This document shows, in pieces, positions 1-12,247 of a stretch of DNA of 64,000 bases (positions within the stretch are counted from its first letter, which is position 1; each line of letters starts with the position of its first letter). The DNA comes from Dromiciops gliroides (Eukaryota; Chordata; Mammalia; Microbiotheria; Microbiotheriidae), in assembly GCF_019393635.1 (NCBI RefSeq), contig NC_057862.1, forward strand, positions 415,879,669-415,943,668, written 5' to 3'. The position numbers and the translations under genes are program-made. Under the pieces are notes generated by a model. The model saw only the letters and a program-made list of their open reading frames with translations, ran no database searches and was not told where the DNA came from.

Positions 1-6
1 TTATTA

Positions 7-148
7 TTTTTTGGTGAGGCAGTTGGGGTTAAGTGACTTGCCCAGGATCACACAACTAGTAAGTGTCAAGGGTCTGAGGCCAGATTTGAACTCAGGTCCT
101 CCTGAATCCAGAGCTGGCACTCTATCCACTGCGCCACCTAGCTACCTC
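7..148 (-). repeat. tRNA-derived SINE, antisense
   Basis: Near-complete copy of the dominant SINE: oligo-T (its A tail) at the left and the reverse complement of the head at the right. It shows the reverse B-box GATTTGAACTC. Mixed type: B-like tail with A-like GATTCAGG. Confidence 0.9.
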
Positions 149-149
149 T

Positions 150-955
150 TCAAGTCATCTTTGACTCATCCTCTCTTGCCTCCAACAATCAAACAGTTGC
201 CAAAACCTAACAATTCTTCCTCCACAGACTCTTTAATCTTTAATATGCTTCCCTTTCCTTCTGCTCACCCTACAAGACCCCAGTCCAGCACTTCATTACC
301 TCTTGCCTTAACTTTTGGAATAGCCTATTAACTGTTTTCCCTGTTTCCTGCCTCTATCCTTTCTAATCCATCTGTCAAAATAATTTTCCTAATACATAAG
401 CATAAATATGTGACTCCTTTGCAAAAATAAAATAATAATAATAATAATACATTTTAAAGGCACCTTCAATTGTTCCCTATTACCTATAGAACAAATTAAA
501 AATCTTTAGCTTGGCATGTAAGGCCATTCACAGTTTAACTCTAATCTACTTTTCTAAGCCTTACTGAACACTATTTTTAGCAGTCTATATTACAACTAAA
601 TTGACATAGTGCTGTTCCCTGATTCATCTTCAAGCTACATTCTCATGAAGACTGTCTTCCATGCCTTCCCACCTCCACTCCCTTCTCACCTCCACCTATT
701 AAAGCCTTTCTCATCCTCCAAGATCCAGTTCTGGTGGTACTTTCTTCATGATGCCTTCCCTCCTCAATTCTTTTTTTTCTGCCTCTCTCCTTTACTCAAC
801 ACATTTTACTTTATATGTACTTCTTTATGTATGTGTTGCATCTCCCTATTAGATTATAAATTCCTGGTGGGAAACTACTATGACCTTTTTCACATTTTAA
901 TTATCCCCACTGCCTTGCACATAGTGGGTGTTTGATAAACATGAATTGAGTTGAA
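150..955 (+). repeat. L2 LINE, 3' part, sense
   Basis: Old, diverged copy recognised by the order of L2 3' motifs: a TTGCCAAA start, the degraded CTCCCTATTACC segment (here GTTCCCTATTACC), then GCCTTGCACATAGTGGGTG and GATAAACATGAATTGAG at the end. An (AAT)n run lies at about 426-446. Open frames crossing it are chance. Confidence 0.7.
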
Positions 956-1772
956 TTGAATTATCCTTACCAGATTGGAAAATCCTCAAAAGCAAGAGCT
1001 AGAGGCTTTTAAAATGTAGGATATAACAGGTTCTTAGTAAATATATATTGATTTGAATTGAAATTGCCTATGTTTTCCAGTCACTTCTTTTACGTATAAC
1101 ATGCATATCTCTCCAACTAGATCATAACCTCACTGAAAGCAAGAAATGTTGTATACATTTTTATTACCATTCTCTCCCAACCCCCCAGAATTGAGATCAG
1201 TTCTGCCCTGCATTAGGTCTTTTAAAATATTTGTTAAATAAATGGTTGGTAGCATGGTTTATCTGAACCTATTATCCATACATTCTCACAGGTAAAAGTA
1301 TTTATACTTTTCCATCTCTGATAGAGGATATAACCACCAACTATTGAGTTTTCCTTCTTCCTGTAGGGTTCCTGAGTATGTAAACTAAAATAGAAATAAA
1401 GGAAATTTTAAAATTTTAAAATCTCCTAAAGGAGGGAAACATTTAGGCAATGACCCTTCATTCCACTGGTTTTACATGTTGATTTTCTTTTATCTGCCCA
1501 GCTGGGAGTCTCATTTAATAGACTCGAAGCAGATTACAAATTACAAATCCCCCCTTCCAAATTCCAAACCCATTTGATAATCTCTCAGCTCATAAATTTA
1601 GCACTAAAGAAATGCAACATTTTATACTTGAGACCAGTGAAGCAAATATCTGCAGATTTTTAAGAAAAGAATGGTTCACTTTCTTACTGGAGTGATTTAG
1701 GTGGGATTCATCCCAGAGGCATGAGGATGGAATAAATGACACTGCGCAATCTATTCCAACTATGGGATACTG

Positions 1773-1817
<45 letters not shown>

Positions 1818-2100
1818 TCAATTAACTCAATGCATTTTGCCTCAAGGTTCCAGCACAAAATTGGAATTACCAAAGTGCTCCTTTCATCCAAATTCTCTCA
1901 GCATTCATATGTGGAGCAACCTTGACTAACTGGTACATTCAATTAGTTAGAATTTTTCTCCACTTAACTTTTAAGAGAAAGAAGCAAATAACAGACAACA
2001 AGCCAACCTAATAACAGGTTTATTGGAAAGAAAAACTTCTTAGGTAGTTTCTGGATTCATTACAGATTCCAACTGATCTCCCACTCATTTTACAATCCTT
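956..2100. other. Intergenic, no gene seen
   Basis: AT-rich sequence without coding frames or a recognised repeat apart from the TG microsatellite at 1773-1815. Confidence 0.5.
1773..1815. repeat. (TG)n microsatellite
   Basis: About 20 uninterrupted TG units. Confidence 0.95.
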
Positions 2101-2131
2101 AACAATAATAGTTGACATTTATATAGTGTCT

Positions 2132-2666
2132 TGTGTGGGGACCAATTTTTAATTGGGGAGTGCTAGCTAAGCGGCTCACCACAATATTGGGGCAAGGAAG
2201 GAGACCAGCAGCCTCCCTCAAAACAAAACAAGATTTATTTTAACAAGAACAAACTTAAAAAAAAAAACACAAACAGGATCAGTAGGATCAAGGGAAAGGA
2301 AATAAAATGGGGAAAGGGAAATTATAATACCTGAAAAAATTCCACTGCCCAGGAGTCAGCTGAAAATATGCAGCAGAATGCCTGTCACTTTCCAGCTTCC
2401 ACCTAGAATGCCCAATTCTCCTCTCCCAAACCTAGAAACACCCCACACAGCCCCAGCCAATGGGATGGCCACTCTGACAGTCACATGACTGCCCTCACTA
2501 GGCTTCCAATCATTATAATTTTGCCAGGCCCATGTAGGCATCCACGAGTGGTGATGACGTGAGGTGCCAGAGCCCTGGGAACTGCTGCAACCAGTGGGTA
2601 GAGCACCATGCGGTTTGCGGAGCCCCAGGCCAGTGTGCGCCGAGGCATAAAAAACCTCAAATAACA
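2132..2666 (-). mobile_element. Endogenous retroviral LTR (solo-like), antisense
   Basis: A roughly 530-bp unit starts TGTGTGGGGACC and ends near CCTCAAATAACA. It is embedded in a MIR-like SINE whose two halves lie on either side (about 2100-2131 and 2667-2870), so it is an insertion. The + strand has TTTATT near 2230, the complement of an AATAAA, which suggests antisense orientation. Its left 60 bp resemble the left end of the LTR at 30064 (shared AATATTGGGG). No clean target duplication was found and the exact right end is uncertain. Confidence 0.5.
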
Positions 2667-2870
2667 ATTAATTCTTTACATTTTCATATATTATCTCATT
2701 TGATCCTTCTATCAACCTCAGGTAGATATAACAGGCACCATATTTCCATTTTGAAGATGAGGATACTAAGACCCAAAGAGGTTAAATGATTTGTACATGA
2801 CCATGTAGCTAGAAAGAGATTGGAGGCAGGATATAAATCGAGGCTTTGTCTAACACTAAATCCAGTATTA
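2667..2870 (-). repeat. MIR/CORE-type SINE, antisense (right part)
   Basis: Shows the diagnostic order ATTATCTCATTTGATCCT, CATTTTGAAGATGAGGA, GAGGTTAAATGATTTG; the left part lies before the LTR at about 2100. Confidence 0.7.
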
Positions 2871-3185
2871 TTTCTCCTAACCCATATGGCCTTTCTATAA
2901 GAGTTAATGATAAGAATGATTACCTTAAGGTCTTAGAAAGTCTTCAATAAGCAGAAAGCGAATCTATGATGTTCAATATACTTCACTTATTAAGCCAGAG
3001 ACATAGACTAACATATTTTAGAAAAATTTTCAACAGCAAGGGCTAAAATAAAAATTCAAGGTTAACCAGAAGATCCAGTTATCCAAACACCTCATTATTC
3101 CCATGAGCTTTGTAGCTGATCAGGGTTTTACTATAAGCAGCTCACACTATACCGGAATGCAAAACCAAAGTATAAAATACCTTTA

Positions 3186-3324
3186 GGGGCAGCTAGGTGG
3201 CATAATGGATAAAGCACCGGCCCTGGATTCAGGAGGACCTGAGTTCAAATCCAGCCTCAGACACTTGACACTTACTAGCTGTGTGACCCTGGGCAAGTCA
3301 CTTAACCCCCATTGCCTCACAATA
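3186..3324 (+). repeat. tRNA-derived SINE, sense
   Basis: Full-length copy beginning GGGGCAGCTAGGTGGC with an A-box-like TAGGTGGC and B-box GAGTTCAAATCC. It ends TTAACCCCCATTGCCTCAC. Confidence 0.92.
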
Positions 3325-3376
3325 AATAAATAAATAAATAGATAGATAGATAGATAGATAAATAAATAAATGAATG
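3322..3376. repeat. (AATA)n/(GATA)n microsatellite on a SINE tail
   Basis: The A-rich tail of the SINE at 3186 has turned into tetranucleotide repeats of AATA and GATA. Confidence 0.9.
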
Positions 3377-3754
3377 AAATACCTTCAAAGTTTTGATAAT
3401 ATTGCAGATCATGGTCTATAAATATTTAACACTGGATAGTACCTTTCTTTTACTATAATATAGGAAATCTGTAATTTGTATATTACTTTTGTTCCCTAAC
3501 ACCAGTATTATAATTTGTTCCTATGACACTGCCAACACAAAAGAAGGGCAGGAATGTGGCTAGCCAACCAGCATCATATAAGCATGTTAGCTAGGTTAGG
3601 TAAGTCACATGAAACAAATCATCAGTTACCCAGTGCCTCCTACTCCTTGCTATAGCACATTTACCCTGACACGTGCTATGCTGCCTTCTGAAACCGTTGT
3701 TCTGAATGAACTCCTTTCCTGGGTCCCACCTTGTGCTTTGGATTTGATAGTCTG

Positions 3755-3950
3755 ATATAAGGTGGTATGGTATAATGGAAAAAGCACCTGATTTGGAGTC
3801 AAGAAGGCCTGGATTCAAATTGTAGACCTACCATCTCTAACCTAGGGCTCCTCTAGGAAGTCATTTGAGCTCTCCCTGGTCATTGGTTTCCTCATCTGTA
3901 AAACAAAAGGCCCAGATTACATGATCTTTGATTTCTGAATCATTTGATGT
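3755..3950 (+). repeat. MIR SINE, sense
   Basis: Motif order matches MIR: GGTATAATGGAAAAAGCACC, GGAGTCAAGAAGGCCTGGAT, then GGTTTCCTCATCTGTAAAAC. Confidence 0.75.
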
Positions 3951-5269
3951 TATGAATTCTAGTCTAACCCAATATAACCTTGTGTTTGTTGTGGTTTATT
4001 CTCCTTGATTGCAATATGGACCATACTTTTTCCCAAGATAAGCTTCCTTCTACAACAAAATAAAATTTCTCCCTGTTAACAGTCATTAACCATTCACCTC
4101 ATACCTACAGGGGCCAGGGATTCACAATTCCAGAATAATAGGGTCCTATGGGCCTTTTAAAATTTCTTCATATACTCTCTTGCAAATATAATAGAATAAT
4201 CCTTTCTTCAGAAAGTACCTTAGATGTTACCAAAGTGAATGAGAATATGTCTTTGCCATTATGGCAGGGTTGCCCTAGCAGCTGCCACCTTTGCTTCCTT
4301 CCTCCTTCCCCCAACTTCTCTGAGACCATGGGTAATTAACCCTATCTTACTCCAGGCAGGTGGAGAAGAATGGAATTGAATGAGTTCCCATGTGCTTTTC
4401 TCTAGCTCCAGAAAGATCAAGAGGAGATATTGACCATTTGGAATACATAGCACCTGAATCTTATAACAAGAAGAAAGCAAACAAAATCATCACTCTACTT
4501 CATCTAAGGATAATAAGAACTAAAGAGCTTTCATTGAAAAAAATTTAGTCAAAGGTTTTCATGATCACCTCATGAGGTCAAATTATGGAAGAAGTGATGG
4601 AGCCAGGGGGCTTATAACAGTGGTTCTATGTGGTCACTAAAAGGAGAGTAAAATTAGCATGGCAAGGAACTACAGAAGATCAGAGGGGGGGTGAGCAGAG
4701 AAGCAACAAGACAGAGAACCCCAAAATGGAAGAACAGGTCCAACTGTTGTCCCACATTGGCACTATAAGTCATGCAAACTGTAAGGGTTTGAGCTGACTC
4801 TTTAGCAAACCCAAGTTCTTTCCCAAATTAGAGAAGCCTTAACTAAGTATAGAACTATAAATTAGTAATGAACAGGGGTCCCTAGGAATCCTGGGAGGGA
4901 AGATGAGTTTACTCACTGCCTATGGGTTCAGGTACTTTCAGTAACAAATCCTTTCTGGGTTTTTTTGGTAGTTATATTACATAAAACCTATTTTATTTTT
5001 CATGTCTTATTAGCCTGAGTGCTGGAGTAGATCTCCCTTTTGGGAAAGTGCCAGGCATTGATATTTACATCTGACACCTGAGAACAAAATGAATCAGATA
5101 TTGAAATTCCCAGAGTTACCTTTAGCAGCAGTAGAAAAAAAAAGTAATTTGTGAAAGGCCTTGTCAAGTTGAACATTAGATGACAAAGCCCAAATGATAC
5201 AAGGGTTATAATATTCTTATTTTTATGTATGTTTTAATTTATATTTCATTTCATATTTTAACACATTAG

Positions 5270-5425
5270 TATCCCTAATTAGATTCTACTATCCAGAAGA
5301 CCAGAAATCATATCTTCTATTTCCTTTATATCCCTTTCACCTCCCTTAGTCCCACCCTTGCCCCCCAAAGACCTAATATAAGGCTCTGCACAGCAGGTAT
5401 TCAATCAATGCTGTTATCTGACTGA
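5270..5425 (+). repeat. L2 3'-end fragment, sense
   Basis: Degraded L2 terminal motifs, ending with GGCTCTGCACAGCAGGTATTC and AATCAATGCTG. Confidence 0.45.
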
Positions 5426-6375
5426 CTAACCAGAGGCTGCCTAGAAGTCTGACAGTAAAAGCAATGAAGTCAAGTGACCAGCACAGCTGGGCAAAGCTCA
5501 CATTTAAAATAATCAAATAGAGACAGGAGACAGAGAGGAGATTGGCTGTCAAATAACAGAACCACTTGGTGGGCAAAGAGTATAAAAAGCATGAAGGAGC
5601 AAGAGCCTGCACTCATAGACCCTTTGAGTTCAGGGCACTTGTCCCTGAAGTCAACAGGAAAGAAGGACTGCTAAGTAAAAGCCTGTTTGTAGAACAGATC
5701 AACTATAATGGTTGAGAGAATGACTGAGAAGAACAATTCACTGAGAAGAATGCCTAATCATTTGTTAAAGTGTCAAGGAAAAAATGAGTGTATTAAGAAA
5801 ACAGAGAGATTCATTGTTTTGTTATTTTAAAAAGAAAGTAGAATCATTAAATGACAGAAGAAGCTCTATTATAGGCAAGACCTAACAAAACAAAAAGGAA
5901 AAATGTCATGGCCACTGTTATAACATCATTAGGGTACAAATGAATTTATAACTTCTCAGCAGATAATTTGGATTTAATCAACGTATTACTATGTTTCTTT
6001 TTCAAAATGTAGATGATACATATCCAAGATTAAATTCATAGAAACCAACCCCTAGATGTCATTGTTGCAGCTGAAATATCAACTCTTTGGTCTTTGAAAA
6101 TTTTAGCCTGAAAAGATAGCAGCATTGGTCTGAAAAGTCATCTACATAATACAAATTCAATTCATTTTAAATTTGTCAATGCCAAGCCCAAAGTCTTCTG
6201 GATTCCTTTGCGAATGTACTAAAATATTAGAATGCTAACATACTTTTAGTTGAAAACCAAGTGAGATCTTAGCAAAAATAAATTGAAAACACATTTAAAC
6301 ATGTGATAGAAGAATAACAAGCAGGCCCAAGTCAATTATTTAAAAACTGATTATATTGTTAGTCTATTCTGTTGT

Positions 6376-6537
6376 TTTTTGTTTGTTTCTTTGTTTCTTT
6401 TAGTGAGGCAATTGGGGTTAAGTGACTTGGCCAGGGTCACACAACTAGTACGTGTCAAGTGTCCAAGGCCAGATTTGAACTCAGGTCCTCCTAACTCCAC
6501 AGCCAGTGCTCTAACCACTGGGCCACCTAGCTGCCCC
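6376..6537 (-). repeat. tRNA-derived SINE (type B), antisense
   Basis: T-rich tail 6376-6402, body 6403-6537. Type B tail (TGAGGCAATTGGGG on the + strand) and an ACTCC variant. Confidence 0.9.
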
Positions 6538-8598
6538 AGCTGATAATCTATTCTGACCCCTTTCTCCTTCTCTTTTTACAAACTGCTGATATTTATAGGT
6601 AAAACCTTTATGGCTATTAACCCCAATTCATAATCAAATGGTCCTAGAGAGCCAGCTATTACTGTCAGGACTCTAGGAGTAATCCTGTGAATTATTTTCA
6701 TTTTTTAAATATTTTATTATTTTTCCAATTACATGTAAAACAATTTTAAACATTTGTTCTTTTTTTTATTTTGAGTTCCAAATTCTCTCCCTCTTTTTTT
6801 CCCTCTAAGCCTCCCTCCATGGGAGAGCAAGTAATTTGATAAAGATTATACATGAGCAATTATGCAAAACATATTTCCATATTAGTCATATTGTGAAAGA
6901 AAACACAGACTGAAAAAAACCACAAAAAAAATAAAGAATGTGAAAAATAGTATGCTTCAATCTGAATTCAAACTCTATCAGTTCCTTCTCTGAAAGTGGA
7001 TAGCTTTTTTCATCATGATTCCTTTGGAATTGTCTTGGATCATTGTATTGCTGAGAACAGCTAAGTCATTCACAGCTGATTATTGTACAATATTGTTATT
7101 ACTATGTAAAATATTCTCCAGGTTCTGCTCACTTCATTCTGCATCAGTTCATGTAACTTTCCAGGTTTTTCTGAAAACATCCTGCTCATCATTTTTTATA
7201 GCATAATAGTATTCCATTACAATCATAAGCCACAACTTGTTCAGCTATTCCCCAGTTGATGGGCATCCCCTCAATTTCCAATTGTTTGCCTCCACTAAAA
7301 GAGCTGCTATAAATATTTTGTGCAAATGGGTCCTTTTTTTAATCTCTTTGGGATACAGACCTTGTAATGGTATTGCTGGGTCAAAGCATATGCAGTTTTT
7401 TTAGTCCTTTGGGCATAGTTCCAACTTGTTCTCCAGAAGAGTTGGAACTCCAACAACTCTTCCAACAATGCATTAGTGTCCCAATTTTCCCATATCTCCT
7501 CCAACATTTATCATTTTTCTTTTCTGTCATATTAGTCAATGTGATAAGTATGAGGTAGTACCTCAGAGTTGTTTTAATTTGCATTTCTCTAATCAATAAT
7601 GATCTAGAGAATTTTTTCATATGACTCTAGAGAGCTTTTATTTCTTCATCTGAAAACTGCCTGTTGATATCATTTGACATTTATCAATTGGGAAATAACT
7701 TGTATTCTTCTAAATTTGAATCGGTTCTCTATATAATTAAGAAATGAGACCTTTATCAGAGAAACTTGATGTAAAATGTTTTTTCTCCTAGTTTCTTATT
7801 TTCCTTCTAATATTGGTTTCATTGGTTTTGTTTGTGCAAAAACTTTTTAATTAATACATTCAAAATTATCCATTTTACATTTCATAATGCTCTCCATCTC
7901 CTGTTTGGTCCCTTATCCATAGATCTGACAAGTCAGATATTCCATAATCCCCTAATTTGCTTATGGTATTACGCTTTATGTCTAAATCATGTACCCATCT
8001 TGACCTTATTTTGGTATATGGTGTGAGGTTTCAGTGTATACCTAGTTTCTGCCAAACTGTTTTCCAATTTTCCAGATTTTGTCAAAGAGTGAGTTATCTC
8101 AAAAGCTTAGATCTTTGGGTTTATCAAACATTGGATTACTATGGATATTTACTGCTATGTATTTGTGTAACTAATCTATTCCCCTGATCCACCACTCTAT
8201 TTCTTAGCCAGTACCAGATTGCTTTGGTAATTACTGTTTATAATACAGTTTGAGATCTGGTCTGGCTAAGCCATCTTCTTTCACATCTTTTTTTAATTGA
8301 TTCCCTTGGTATTCTTTACCTCTTGTTCTTCCAGATAAATTTTATTATTTTTTCTAGCTTTATGGAATAACTTTTGGTAGTTTGATTAGTACAGCAAGCT
8401 AATTTAGGTAGAATTGTCATTATATTATATTGTATATATATGATATGAGAGCAATTAATATTTTTCCAATTATTCAATTCTGACTTTTTTGCATGAAGTG
8501 TTTTCTAATTGTATTCATATAGTTCCTGGGTTTTTCTTGGAATATAGACTCTCAAGTATTTTATAGTGTCTATAATTATTTTATTTTATTTTATTTTT

Positions 8599-8733
8599 GT
8601 GGGGCAATGAGGGTTAAGTGACTTGCCCAGAGCCACACAGCTAGTAAGTGTCAAGTATCTGAGGCCAAATTTGAACTCAAGTCCTCCTGAATCCAGGGCC
8701 AGTGCTCTATCCACTGCGCCACCTAGCTGCCCC
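8599..8733 (-). repeat. tRNA-derived SINE (type A), antisense, inside L1 copy a
   Basis: TSD CTATAATTATTTTA is seen on both sides (about 8570 and 8734), proving insertion into the L1. Confidence 0.93.
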
Positions 8734-9466
8734 CTATAATTATTTTAAATAAACTTTCTCTTTCTTTTTCTTCCTGCTAGACTTTGTTGGTAACACATAA
8801 AAATACTGATGATTTATGTGGGTTTATTTTATATCCTACACCTTTGCTAAAGTTGCTAAAGTTTATTATCTGGACTAGTTTTTAGTTGGTTCTCTAGAAT
8901 TCTAGGAATCTACTATCATATCATCTGCAAAGAGTGATAGTTTGGGGCAACTTTGTCTTTCTCTCTTTTTTTTTTTTTTTTTTGCCTTCCTGATTTAGGT
9001 ACCAGTACCATATTTGAGTCCTAAAAGGAATTTGGTAGGACTCCCCTATTTTCCCAAATAGTTTATATAGTAGGGAAATTAAATGTTCTTTAAATGTTTG
9101 GTAGAATTCACTTCTTAATCTATCTGGCCCTGGGAATTTTTCTTAGGGAGTTCATTGATTACTTGTTCAATTTCTTTTTCTAAGACAAGGTTATTTAAGT
9201 ATGCTCTTTCCTCTTCTGTTAATCTGGCCAATTTACATTTTTGTAATTATTCATTATTTCACTTAGCTTGTTAAATTTATTTGCATATAATTGGGTAAAA
9301 TAGCTCATCATTGCTTTAATTTCATCTTCATTCATACTGAATTTGCCCTTTTCATTTTTGATACTGGTAATTTGGTTTTCTTAAAAAAAAAACAAATTAA
9401 ACAATGGTTTATCAATTTTATTGGTTTTTTTCCCCATAAAACCAGCTCCTAGTTTTATTTATTAGT

Positions 9467-9622
9467 TCAATGGCGAAGTGGATAAAGCACTGGCCCTGAA
9501 TTCAGAAGGACCTGAGTTCAAATACGGCCTCAGACACTTGACACTTACTAGCTGTGTGACCCTGGGCAAGTCACTTAACCCTCATTGCCCCCCCCAAAAT
9601 AAAATAAAATAAAATAAAAAAA
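9467..9622 (+). repeat. tRNA-derived SINE (type A), sense, 5'-truncated
   Basis: Starts inside the A-box region (TGGCGAAGTGG), ends TTAACCCTCATTGCCCC with a tail of AAAAT units. It sits where L1 copy a jumps from the reverse-transcriptase part to the endonuclease part. Confidence 0.88.
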
Positions 9623-9837
9623 CAGACCCCTTCATGACTTATGGCCCACCATGTAAAAGGGGCAAGTTAAAGTTCCCCACTAGTGTGGTTTACTGTCTAT
9701 TTTCTCCTATAACTCATTTAACTTTTCCTTCAAGAATTTGGATGCTATACCATTCGGTGCATATGTTTTGATATTACTTCATTGTCTATGATATCTTTTC
9801 ACAAAATGTAAATGCCTTACTTTGCTGTTGGTACTGT

Positions 9838-10180
9838 TGAGTTGTTTCAATTGTGCCTGGCTCTTCATAACCCCATTTGGGTTTTCTTGGCAAAGATACT
9901 AAAGTGGTTTGCCATTTCCTTCTCCAGCTTATTTTTTTTTAAGTGAAGCAATTGGGGTTAAGTGACTTGCCCAGGGTCACACAGCTAGTAAATGTTAAGT
10001 GCCTGAGGCCAGATTTGAACTCAGGTACTCCTGACTCCAGGGCCGGAGCTCTATCCACTGCGCCACCTAGCTGCCCCCTCCAGCTTATTTTTAAAATGAG
10101 GAAATTAAAGCAAAGGGGGTTAAGTGACTTACCTGAGGGTCATACAGCTATTAAATGTCTGAGGCATGATTCCTTTTTTG
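9838..10180 (-). repeat. Older composite SINE (RTE-tailed, MAR4-like), antisense
   Basis: The left part contains CTCTTCATAACCCCATTTGG, then GGTTTGCCATTTCCTTCTCC, then AAAATGAGGAAATTAAAGC and a degenerate tRNA-SINE-like end. This is the hallmark of marsupial SINEs with an RTE-derived segment. It is split by the SINE at 9942. The family name is from memory. Confidence 0.55.
9942..10077 (-). repeat. tRNA-derived SINE (type B), antisense, nested
   Basis: Flanked by a perfect TSD CTCCAGCTTATTTTT (9924 and 10078), so it jumped into the composite SINE around it. Confidence 0.93.
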
Positions 10181-10273
10181 TTTGTTTGTTTAGTATTTGA
10201 TTTTTCCAAATTACATGTAAAAACAAATTTTAACATCAATTTTTTTGTTGTTCTTTTTTTTTTTTTTTTTTGG

Positions 10274-10407
10274 TGAGGCAATTGGGGTTAAGTAACTTGC
10301 CCAGGTTCACACAGCTAGTAAGTGTTAAGTGTCTGAGGCTGGATCTGAACTCAGGTCCTCCTGACTCCAGGGCCAGTGCTCTATCCACTGTGCCACCTAG
10401 CTGCCCC
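10274..10407 (-). repeat. tRNA-derived SINE (type B), antisense
   Basis: Inserted in the L1 3' end at TTTTAACATCA; the target word recurs at 10228, 10408 and 10585. Confidence 0.92.
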
Positions 10408-10451
10408 TTAACATCATTTTTTTGTTTGTTTTTGTTTTTTTTGTTTTTGGA

Positions 10452-10584
10452 GGGGCAATGAGGGTTAAGTGACTTGCCCAGGATCACACAGCTAGTAACT
10501 GTCAAGTGTCTGAGGCTGGATTCAAAATCAGGTACTCCTGAATCTAAAGCCAGTGCTTTATCCACTGCGCCACCTAGCTGCCCC
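10452..10584 (-). repeat. tRNA-derived SINE (type A), antisense
   Basis: Second insertion into the same target word (TTAACATCA at 10408 and 10585), placed directly behind the SINE at 10274. Confidence 0.92.
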
Positions 10585-11309
10585 TTAACATCAATTTTAA
10601 AACTTTGTTTTCCAAATTCTCTTACTCCCTCCTTCCCCAACCCCCCTTAAGAACTCAAGTAATTCAATATAAGTTATACATGTGTAGTCATGCAAAATAT
10701 TTCCACATTAGTCAGATTATGAAAGAAAACAGACAAAAAAACTTTCAGAAAAAGGGACTAACAAAAAAAGTTATTCTTCAATCTGTATTCAGATACCATC
10801 AGTTCTTTCTCCGTAGATGGATTGCATTTTTCATAAGTCCTTCAGAGTTGTCTTGGATAATTGTATTGCTGAAAATAACTAAGTCATTCACAGCAAATCC
10901 ATCTTACAATATTGCTGTTATTTTGTATACAGTATACTTCACTTTGCATCAGTTCATGTAAATCTTTCCAGGTTTTTCTGATAACATGTTCATCATTTTT
11001 AATTATAAACAACATTTATATAGTACTTTAAAGAGAGATTTCCTTACAATAAACCCATGAGGTTGATTATTGCAACAACAATAAAAGATAAAATTTATAT
11101 ACTACCCTGTACCTGACAAAGAATTTTCTTCACAATAGCCCAACAAAGTAAGTACCATATATCTTATTATCATCATCAATCAATCAATCAATAATCATCA
11201 TCTAACATTGCTCTTGCCTCTGCTTCAATTTTTTTCACAATTACTATTGCTAACTGTGTTTCCTGCCATCCTATTCCCTCACCATGATATTTACTCTATT
11301 TTCTTTTTT

Positions 11310-11448
11310 TTGTTTGGGTCAATGGGGGTTAAGTGACTTGCCCAAGGTCACACACCTAGTAAGTATCAAGTGTCTGAGGCCGGATTTGAACTCAGGTACT
11401 CCTGAATCCAGGGCCAGTGCTTTATCCACTGTGCCACCTAGCCGCCCT
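11310..11448 (-). repeat. tRNA-derived SINE A', antisense, left parent of a recombination
   Basis: Type A-like (CAATGGGGG, GATTCAGG). The right end reads GTGCCACCTAGCCGCCC and abuts the T-tail of the next SINE. This head is copied in the hybrid SINE at 11963. Confidence 0.92.
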
Positions 11449-11596
11449 TTTTTTTTTTTTGCAGGGCAATGGGGGTTAAGTGACTTGCCCAGGCTCACAC
11501 AGCTAGTTAAGTGTCAAGTGTCTGAGGCTGGCTTTGAACTCAGGTCCTCCTGAATCCAAGGTCAGTACTTTATCCACTGCGCCACCTAGCTGCCCC
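11449..11596 (-). repeat. tRNA-derived SINE B1, antisense
   Basis: Type A; followed by TACTCTATTTTCT, which also precedes SINE A' at about 11292, so that word is the TSD of the A'/B1 pair. Confidence 0.92.
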
Positions 11597-11962
11597 TACT
11601 CTATTTTCTATCTTCTTTCACTCTATCCCTCCTCAAAAGTGTTTTGCTTCTGACTGCCCCATCCCCCAATCTGCCCTCTCTTCTTTAACCCCCTCACCCC
11701 TTATCCCCTTCCCCTCCTACTTTCCTGCAGGGTAAGATATATTACTATGCCCAATTGAGTGTGTATGTTATTCCCTCATTGAGCCAGTTCTGATGAGAGT
11801 AAGGTTCACTCACTCCACCACACCTCCCCCATCTTCCATTCCATAAGCTTTTTCTTATTTCTTTTATGTGAGATACTTTACCCCATTCCACCTCTCCCTT
11901 TCCCTTTTTCCCAGTGCATTCCTCTTACCCCTTAATTTTATTTCTTTTTTTGGGGGGGTGGT

Positions 11963-12097
11963 TTGTAGGCAATGGGGGTTAAGTGACTTGCCCAGGGTCA
12001 CACAGCTAGTAAGTGTCAAGTGTCTGAGGCCGGATTTGAACTCAGGTACTCCTGAATCCAGGGCCAGTGCTTTATCCACTGTGCCACCTAGCCGCCC
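11963..12097 (-). repeat. Hybrid tRNA-derived SINE at the duplication junction
   Basis: Its left flank (GGGGTGGTTTGTAGGCAATGG) matches the SINE at 12615, while its right end (GTGCCACCTAGCCGCCC plus T-run) matches the SINE at 11310. Confidence 0.9.
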
Positions 12098-12247
12098 TTT
12101 TTTTTTTTTTTGCAGGGCAATGGGGGTTAAGTGACTTGCCCAGGCTCACACAGCTAGTTAAGTGTCAAGTGTCTGAGGCTGGCTTTGAACTCAGGTCCTC
12201 CTGAATCCAAGGTCAGTACTTTATCCACTGCGCCACCTAGCTGCCCC
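12098..12247 (-). repeat. tRNA-derived SINE B2, antisense (duplicate of B1)
   Basis: Appears identical by eye to the copy at 11449-11596, including the CAGCTAGTTAAGTG insertion variant. Confidence 0.92.

Larger units (their letters stand above)
3377..6375. other. Intergenic, mostly unassigned
   Basis: Contains a MIR (3755-3950) and an L2-like tail (about 5270-5425). The rest shows no gene and no repeat I can name. Short open frames have no homology. Confidence 0.5.
6690..9830 (-). mobile_element. L1 LINE remnant (copy a), antisense
   Basis: Read from the right on the minus strand, this runs from the ORF2 endonuclease part (about 9640-9830) through reverse-transcriptase parts (about 8760-9460) to the ORF2 C-terminus and 3' end (about 6690-7830). 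The antisense text parallels mammalian L1 closely: AATAGTATTCCATTACAATC near 7206, TATTGCTGGGTCAAA near 7370, ATCATATCATCTGCAAAGAG near 8915, and CTGGCCCTGGGAATTTTT near 9123. It is broken by many stops, by deletions and by SINEs at 8599 and 9467. It cannot encode a product. Confidence 0.85.

Noticed and set aside
7307..7620. Opposed short frames as a gene pair
   Set aside because: They are the decayed ORF2 C-terminal part of antisense L1 copy a.
10236..10640. 134-codon minus-strand frame with an internal repeat
   Set aside because: It is the translation of two adjacent SINEs; the same peptide (GxxDRALALESG...) recurs at every SINE copy.
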